DNA from: Desulfovibrio sp.
GTDB taxonomy: Bacteria > Desulfobacterota > Desulfovibrionia > Desulfovibrionales > Desulfovibrionaceae
NCBI GenBank assembly: GCA_022839785.1
Contig: JALHJW010000011.1
Location: 29,782-93,781 of the forward strand
Length of the DNA stretch: 64,000 nucleotides
Direction of reading: 5' to 3'
This document shows, piece after piece, positions 59,712 to 64,000 of this stretch; position 1 is the first letter of the stretch; each line of letters begins with the position of its first letter. Position numbers and translations under genes: made by a program. The notes below the pieces were generated by a model. The model searched no databases and had not been told where the DNA came from. It worked only from the letters and a program-made list of their open reading frames with translations.

Positions 59712-59987
59712 CTAGCCGGACGCGTCCACGACCCGCCCGGCAACCACTTCGGGCGGCGGGTCCGCGACCTGGATCTGGTTCAGCGACGTGTCGAGCTGCT
59801 CCTGGATGGCGCGGTAGCTGTACTGGAACTCCGTGACTTGGCTGGCGTAGGCGCTTTCCGGCGCGAGCACGCCGGCGACTGCAGGGGCCTGTCCTTCCGC
59901 CGGAGGGGGCTGGACAAAGGTCGAGGTGAAGGCCACGCTGGCCTCTGCCTTTTCCGGGGGCGGGGGAGGTATGTAGAGCGTCGTCAT
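59712..59987 (-). CDS. Small Pro-rich protein, paralogue 2
   Basis: 91 aa starting MTTLYIPPPPPEK, with a helical-looking middle ('SQVTEFQYSYRAIQEQLDTSLNQIQ') and 'VVAGRVVDASG' at the end. ACGAGGC precedes the ATG at 59987. It follows the desaturase gene by 33 bases and is probably in its operon. It is clearly related to the next gene downstream (shared PPP-rich start, SL-x-QIQ segment and C-terminal V-V-[DN] motif). No known domain recognised. Confidence 0.68.
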   Translation of the reverse strand: MTTLYIPPPPPEKAEASVAFTSTFVQPPPAEGQAPAVAGVLAPESAYASQVTEFQYSYRAIQEQLDTSLNQIQVADPPPEVVAGRVVDASG

Positions 59988-60020
59988 CGGTTGCCTCGTT
60001 GCGGTTCGCGCCGCGGCGGC

Positions 60021-60959
60021 TTATTTTTCGGCCAGGGCCGCCACGGGGAAGGGGCCCCGGAACTGGGCCAGACCCTGCCGCAGATAGTCGGCCTCGAAGG
60101 CGAAGCCCATGCGCCGCATGCCCTCGGGCAGGCCGACCCAGGGGATGCGGGGGTTGGCATGATGCACGCGATGGCAGTAGAAGTTGAGGAACAGGCCGTT
60201 CACCCAGCGCGGCAGGCGCACGTTGAGGGCGTAGCCCACGTCCGTGTTGGGCGTGCCGTAGTGCGGCAGGTTGTTGGCGAAGGAGACCAGGAAGGCGCGT
60301 CCGGCCAGGGCTGCGGCAAAGGCGGGCCACCAGGGGCCGTAAAGCCAGAAGGCCAGGCCGTGCAGGAGGACCGCGGCCAGGGCGTCGCGGCGCACGGCGC
60401 GCGCCATCTCGGGTTTGGCGAAGGTCGTGCGGGCCAGCTCCTTGATCCGGGCCGAGGCCTCGTCGTGGGCCGAAAGGCCCAGGTCCACGGCCTTGGGGAT
60501 GTGGCGGGTCGGCAGGAGGAAGACCAGGAAGCTTGCCGCCTCCTGTAGATAGAAGCCGCCCACGAGTTGCAGGTAGTAACCGATCCAGGCGAAAGGCGGC
60601 CAGGTCTTTTCAGGGTCGTAGAGGTCTGGCCGGTCCACCAGCGCGCCGTTGAAACGGTGGTGCTGCAGGTGGCCGAAACGGACCACGTGGAAGGGGACGC
60701 CCAGGCAGACGGCCAGGAGGCGGCCCAGCCGTTCGTTGACAGCCTGGTCCGGGTGCAGATTGGCGTGGAACGATTCGTGCGCCAGGAACCACATGCTGTT
60801 GGTGGCCAGCACGCAGGGCAGCAGCAGGAGCAGCCACCACTGACTCAGCGGCAGGAGCAGGGCGGGCGCGACGAGGAAGAGCAGCGCGTTCAGCCCGAGC
60901 AGCACTGCGGCCACGGCCCAGTTGGCGAGGACGGGGATACGGTTCTCCATGCTCTGCAT
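60021..60959 (-). CDS. Membrane fatty-acid desaturase
   Basis: 312 aa, about four to six transmembrane helices. The three His boxes of di-iron membrane desaturases are HESFH (after helix 2), HLQHH and HRVHH near the C-terminus. These enzymes need O2, so a working copy in an anaerobe would point to oxygen exposure or to another hydroxylase-type reaction. ATG 60959 and ATG 60950 are both possible; neither has a strong ribosome site. It is divergent from the ABC gene with only 30 bases between them. Confidence 0.85.
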   Translation of the reverse strand: MQSMENRIPVLANWAVAAVLLGLNALLFLVAPALLLPLSQWWLLLLLPCVLATNSMWFLAHESFHANLHPDQAVNERLGRLLAVCLGVPFHVVRFGHLQHHRFNGALVDRPDLYDPEKTWPPFAWIGYYLQLVGGFYLQEAASFLVFLLPTRHIPKAVDLGLSAHDEASARIKELARTTFAKPEMARAVRRDALAAVLLHGLAFWLYGPWWPAFAAALAGRAFLVSFANNLPHYGTPNTDVGYALNVRLPRWVNGLFLNFYCHRVHHANPRIPWVGLPEGMRRMGFAFEADYLRQGLAQFRGPFPVAALAEK

Positions 60960-60989
60960 ATTTCACGCAAAGCGACAGGAGCGTCAAGC

Positions 60990-62447
60990 GTGCGGCAAAA
61001 AAACGGCGGGAATATTCCGGGCGGCCTGGGCGTCAGGCTTTCAGGCGCTGGAGTCCGGCGCGGCGGGGCCGATATCCTGTGCGGCATCGACTGGACGTTG
61101 CGGCCCGGGGAGTCCTGGGCGGTATTCGGGGCCAACGGCGCGGGCAAATCCACGTTCCTGGCCCTGGCGAGGGGCGACATCTGGCCGTCCACGGGCGCCC
61201 GGAGCTTCATCGTGGAGGGGCGCGAGCAACTCTCCCCCCTGGGCTTTCGCGAACGCACGGCCTTCGTCTCGGCCGCGCAGCAGATGTGGTACGCGCGCTC
61301 CGAAGCCGACCCCGCGGCCTGGGAAGTGGTCCTCTCCGGCCTGGACGATGGACCGCTGCCGTACGGCGAGGTGGACGAGGAGGGGCGCGCGGCGGCCCTG
61401 CGCGCCCTGGCCCAGGCCGGGCTTGCGAAATACGCCGAGCGGCCTTTCGCGGGCCTTTCCCAGGGGCAGCAGCGCCGGATCCTGCTCGCCCGCGCGCTGG
61501 TCGGCCGTCCCTGCCTGCTGTTCCTCGACGAATGCCTGGAAGGGCTGGACGCCCCGGCTCGCGCGGACATGCTTGACATGCTGCGGGCCCGCGCCGGGCG
61601 AGGCACGCAACTCGTCTGCGCCACGCACAGGCCCGAGGAGGCGGGCGTCCTGCCGCTCGACTGGGGACTGGTCCTGGAGAAGGGCTGCATCGTCTTTCAG
61701 GGGCCTCTGCCCGTGGCCCTGGCCGCGGCCTTTCCGCCCGGCCCCCGCGCTTCCCGGCGCAGCCGTCCGGCCGTGCCCTGCCCCGTGCGCAAGACGGCCG
61801 CCTTCCTGCTGGCCCTGGAGGGGGTGAGCGTGGCGCGAGGCGGCGCTCCGATCCTGTCCGGCCTCACCTGGACCGTGCGCCCCGGGGAGCACTGGGTCGT
61901 GACCGGCGAGAACGGCGCGGGCAAGTCGACCCTGCTGGCCCTGGCCGCGGGCGATCTGCATCCGGCCTCGGGCCGCGCGGGCCGATTCGGGAGCTTCAGG
62001 CCGCTTTCCCTCTGGGCCATCCGGAAGCGGGCCGCCCTGGTCTCCTTCGACCTGGACGTGGCCCACGACCGGGAGACGACAGGCCTTGAGATCGTGGTTT
62101 CCGGCCTGCGCGGCCACATCGGCCTGCACGAGGCGGCGGACGACGCCGAGACGGCGCGCGCCGCGGCGCTGTTGGACGACCTCGGGCTGTCCGGACTTGC
62201 GGAGCGCACGGCGGACACGCTCTCCACAGGGGAACTGCGGCGTCTGCTCCTGGCGCGGGCCCTGGTCGGGGAGCCGGAACTGCTCCTGCTGGACGAGCCC
62301 TTTGCCGGGCTGGACGCGGCCTCGCGCCGGGAAATGCGCCGCATCCTGGCCGTGGTCGCGGGCCTCGGGGCGACCCTGATCATGGCCTCGCACCATGCGG
62401 ACGATCTGCCCGACGTGCCCATGCGCGAGCTGCGGCTCGGGGACTGA
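60990..62447 (+). CDS. Tandem ABC ATPase, ModF/PhrA-like
   Basis: 485 aa with two nucleotide-binding domains and no membrane part. Domain 1: Walker A 'GANGAGKST', signature 'SQGQQRR', Walker B 'LLFLDECLEGLD' (Cys for Pro after the Glu). Domain 2: 'GENGAGKST', 'STGELRR', 'LLLLDEPFAGLD'. Size and layout match ModF, the molybdate-associated double ATPase. GTG 60990 has AGGAG 8 bases upstream. The neighbouring ThiF and ThiS/MoaD-like genes fit a molybdenum-cofactor context, but there is no modABC here. Confidence in the ATPase call is high, in ModF moderate. Confidence 0.82.
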   Translation: MRQKNGGNIPGGLGVRLSGAGVRRGGADILCGIDWTLRPGESWAVFGANGAGKSTFLALARGDIWPSTGARSFIVEGREQLSPLGFRERTAFVSAAQQMWYARSEADPAAWEVVLSGLDDGPLPYGEVDEEGRAAALRALAQAGLAKYAERPFAGLSQGQQRRILLARALVGRPCLLFLDECLEGLDAPARADMLDMLRARAGRGTQLVCATHRPEEAGVLPLDWGLVLEKGCIVFQGPLPVALAAAFPPGPRASRRSRPAVPCPVRKTAAFLLALEGVSVARGGAPILSGLTWTVRPGEHWVVTGENGAGKSTLLALAAGDLHPASGRAGRFGSFRPLSLWAIRKRAALVSFDLDVAHDRETTGLEIVVSGLRGHIGLHEAADDAETARAAALLDDLGLSGLAERTADTLSTGELRRLLLARALVGEPELLLLDEPFAGLDAASRREMRRILAVVAGLGATLIMASHHADDLPDVPMRELRLGD

Positions 62448-62453
62448 GGCGGC

Positions 62454-63308
62454 TCAGGCGAGCGTGATCGTGTCCCAGGTCTGGCGCAAGAGGTCGAAAA
62501 GCAGCATGCGGCCCGCCAGGCTGCATTCGCCCTGGCCCAGAAGGCGGGCGGCCTCTCCGGCCATGATCGCCGCGGCCGTGTAGATGGCCGGGGGCTGGGT
62601 TCCCAGGCTGTCCTCGGCCGCCGGACCGCTGCCCATCAGGGCCGAGGGGTCCGGGAAGCCCGGCATGACCACCGCGACGTAGCCGGACCAGCCCGCCACG
62701 GCCGCCGTGACCAGGGGGATGCCCGCGCTCCGGGCCGCGACCGCGAGGTCGCTGCGCCCGGCAAGGCCGCCCAGGCAGTCCAGGGCCACGTCCGCGTCCG
62801 CAAGCAGGCTGTCCATGCCCTGGCGGTCCAACTGCTCCTGCTTCGCCTGCAGACGCACCAGGGGGTTGACCAGGCAGACGCGCTCGGCCGCGGCCGCAGC
62901 CTTGGGGATGCCCGCGGTCTGGGCCGTGGCCAGGATCTGCCGGTTGCAGTTGCTGTCTTCGAAGACGTCGTGGTCCGCGGCCAGGAGACGGCCCACGCCG
63001 AGGCGGGCCAGGGATTCGAGGGCCAGCCCCCCCAGGCCGCCGAGGCCGACCAGGGCGGCGGAGGCGCGGTGCAGCCTGCGCTGCCCCTCGCTGCCGAAGG
63101 CCCCGAGGTTGCGCAGATAGCGGGCCGGAATCACGCCCATGACCAAGGCCGCGTCCGCAGCCTCCCAGGGGGAGACCCCCACCTGGCGCGCGATGGCCGG
63201 GATGTCGCGGTCTGCCAGGGCCGGGACGGCGTCGCCGTCCGGGAGGCGCTCCTCCCTGGCCGCCGCGCGTATCAGCGCGGCGAGGCGGGCGCTTCCGGCC
63301 CCGTCCAC
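62454..63308 (-). CDS. ThiF/MoeB-family adenylyltransferase (E1-like)
   Basis: 284 aa. Adenylates the C-terminal Gly of a small sulfur-carrier protein. The nucleotide-binding loop GLGGLG is at residues 88-93, with 'DHDVFEDSNCNRQIL' (Asp and the Arg of N-R-Q) and 'DVALDCLGG' after it. About 70 N-terminal residues form an extra domain. The CxxC zinc pairs of MoeB are not visible, as in some ThiF/HesA-like members. GTG start one base after the carrier gene stop, indicating a coupled pair. Confidence 0.85.
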   Translation of the reverse strand: MDGAGSARLAALIRAAAREERLPDGDAVPALADRDIPAIARQVGVSPWEAADAALVMGVIPARYLRNLGAFGSEGQRRLHRASAALVGLGGLGGLALESLARLGVGRLLAADHDVFEDSNCNRQILATAQTAGIPKAAAAAERVCLVNPLVRLQAKQEQLDRQGMDSLLADADVALDCLGGLAGRSDLAVAARSAGIPLVTAAVAGWSGYVAVVMPGFPDPSALMGSGPAAEDSLGTQPPAIYTAAAIMAGEAARLLGQGECSLAGRMLLFDLLRQTWDTITLA

Positions 63309-63309
63309 C

Positions 63310-63534
63310 TCATCCCCCCCCGACGGCCGGGAAGAGGCCCAGGCGGTCCCCGTCCCGCAGGGCCGTCTGCGGCCCCACGGCCTTGCCGTTGACGAATATG
63401 ATCTTGACCTCGTCCGGGGGCACCCCCAGAGCGGCCATGGCTCCGGCCACGTCCGTCCCCTCGGGCAGGGCGAGCGCGCCGTCCGTGGGAGCGAATTTGC
63501 CCAACGTGGCGAAACAGCGGACTTCGATGTTCAT
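63310..63534 (-). CDS. MoaD/ThiS-family sulfur-carrier protein
   Basis: 74 aa ubiquitin-like fold: 'NIEVRCFATLGKF', 'LPEGTDVAGAMAALGV', 'KIIFVNGKAV', 'LRDGDRLGLFPAVGGG'. The C-terminal Gly tail is what E1-like enzymes adenylate and thiolate; here it is GGG rather than the usual GG. The pattern fits MoaD (molybdopterin synthase small subunit) better than ThiS, but no MoaE is adjacent. ATG 63534 opens the domain; the ribosome site is weak. Confidence 0.83.
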   Translation of the reverse strand: MNIEVRCFATLGKFAPTDGALALPEGTDVAGAMAALGVPPDEVKIIFVNGKAVGPQTALRDGDRLGLFPAVGGG

Positions 63535-63909
63535 GCGTCCCAATCTACACGGCGGCGGATTTCTTGCCAAGGAGGGCCCGGCCTCTGCAGCGCAGATGAA
63601 ATGGTGAACAAAATGAACGAACTATTGCGATATAATGGGCTACAATTCCGGGGCAGAGGGTGCATTGTCTGATTTTGTGAACGTGGATTCGTATGCGCAT
63701 GGCGACCTTCGGTTCAGACGCAGCGGTCGATATTCGGACAAGGGTGCATCCGACAAGGAAATGTGGCTTGACAGGTATTTGTTAGGGAAGACATATTTTT
63801 GACAATAACTGCAAGCGATGCTTGCCTTTCTGGGCGGGACGGCTGTGCAGCACGCTGCCCGGGGCCGGTTTCACCGCTGTCGATCACGTTTTTGCAAAAG
63901 GAAGAGGCG
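63535..63909 (+). promoter_or_regulatory. Intergenic region upstream of the chemoreceptor gene
   Basis: 375 bases, AT-richer than the surroundings. It contains a perfect TATAAT (63631-63636) without a clear -35, and TTGACA near 63804 followed by a small hairpin GCAAGC-GAT-GCTTGC. One of these probably drives the receptor gene. A 23-codon plus-strand ORF ending at 63672 has no support. Confidence 0.4.
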
Positions 63910-64000
63910 ATGCTGGATCTGAAAGACGTTACACTCGGGAAGAAACTCGGCGGCGGCTTCCTCGCCGTCGCGCTCATCGTGCTGGTGCTGTTGCAGCGGG
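63910..64000 (+). CDS. Methyl-accepting chemotaxis protein, N-terminus (cut by window edge)
   Basis: 30 codons visible: 'MLDLKDVTLGKKLGGGFLAVALIVLVLL', a short basic cytoplasmic start running into the first transmembrane helix. This start (LKDV-x-LGKKL-GGGF) is typical of Desulfovibrio chemoreceptors and related PAS/HAMP sensors. GGAAGAGG precedes the ATG. The assignment depends on the part outside the window. Confidence 0.6.
   Translation, partial: MLDLKDVTLGKKLGGGFLAVALIVLVLLQR

Noticed and set aside
63609..63672. Short plus-strand ORF before the chemoreceptor gene
   Set aside because: No ribosome site and the TATAAT motif lies inside it; more likely promoter DNA.

Overview
The window is GC-rich (roughly two thirds G+C by eye), densely coded DNA with no rRNA or tRNA gene that I could see. 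Its content points to a sulfate-reducing deltaproteobacterium of the Desulfovibrionales. The main reason is a complete hmc operon (HmcA to HmcF), which encodes a transmembrane electron-transfer complex typical of that group. A NADH-module-free complex I, many PAS/GGDEF/HD-GYP sensors and a methyl-accepting chemotaxis protein fit the same picture. The exact genus is not decidable from the sequence alone.

Layout. 1-8 kb: end of a YhaM-like exoribonuclease, surE with an OmpH/Skp-like lipoprotein, a HAD phosphatase, glycolytic fba-gap, a membrane protein with rnhA, and an HD-GYP protein. 7.9-13.5 kb: surface-sugar genes (epimerase, PglF/WbpM-like dehydratase, WbpE-like aminotransferase) and an RNA m5U methyltransferase. 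13.5-38 kb: a redox block with hmcABCDEF, a convergent orphan molybdopterin enzyme, a 15-gene nuo-type operon (no NuoE/F/G; two Mrp-type antiporter subunits in place of one NuoL), a PsrB-like four-cluster ferredoxin, a small membrane protein and a TauE/SafE transporter. 38-53 kb: a signalling region (Cys-rich PAS kinase, CheX, two GGDEF proteins, CI/LexA-like repressor, CheY-like and CheW proteins) mixed with an aminotransferase, an OlsF-like double acyltransferase and an MBL hydrolase. 53-64 kb: a FAD oxidoreductase, a giant AsmA protein, a YihY protein, a short mobile element, two paralogous Pro-rich small proteins, a desaturase, a ModF-like ATPase, ThiF and ThiS/MoaD-like genes, and the start of a chemotaxis receptor.

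How it works together. Hmc would pass electrons between periplasmic c-type cytochromes and a cytoplasmic HdrD-like subunit. The truncated complex I probably takes electrons from ferredoxin or a similar carrier and pumps ions. The orphan molybdenum enzyme lies exactly between the two operons.

Most noteworthy are: (1) a 171-bp MITE-like element whose CTAG target duplication supplies the stop codons of both flanking convergent genes; (2) the four-antiporter complex I; (3) a promoter, leader and giant terminator hairpin between the repressor and aminotransferase genes, with a 25-codon ORF on the other strand; (4) a repressor whose Ser/Lys protease dyad reads Cys/Arg; (5) a hybrid sensor with a degenerate kinase N-box and GGQQF instead of GGDEF but an intact RxxD I-site.
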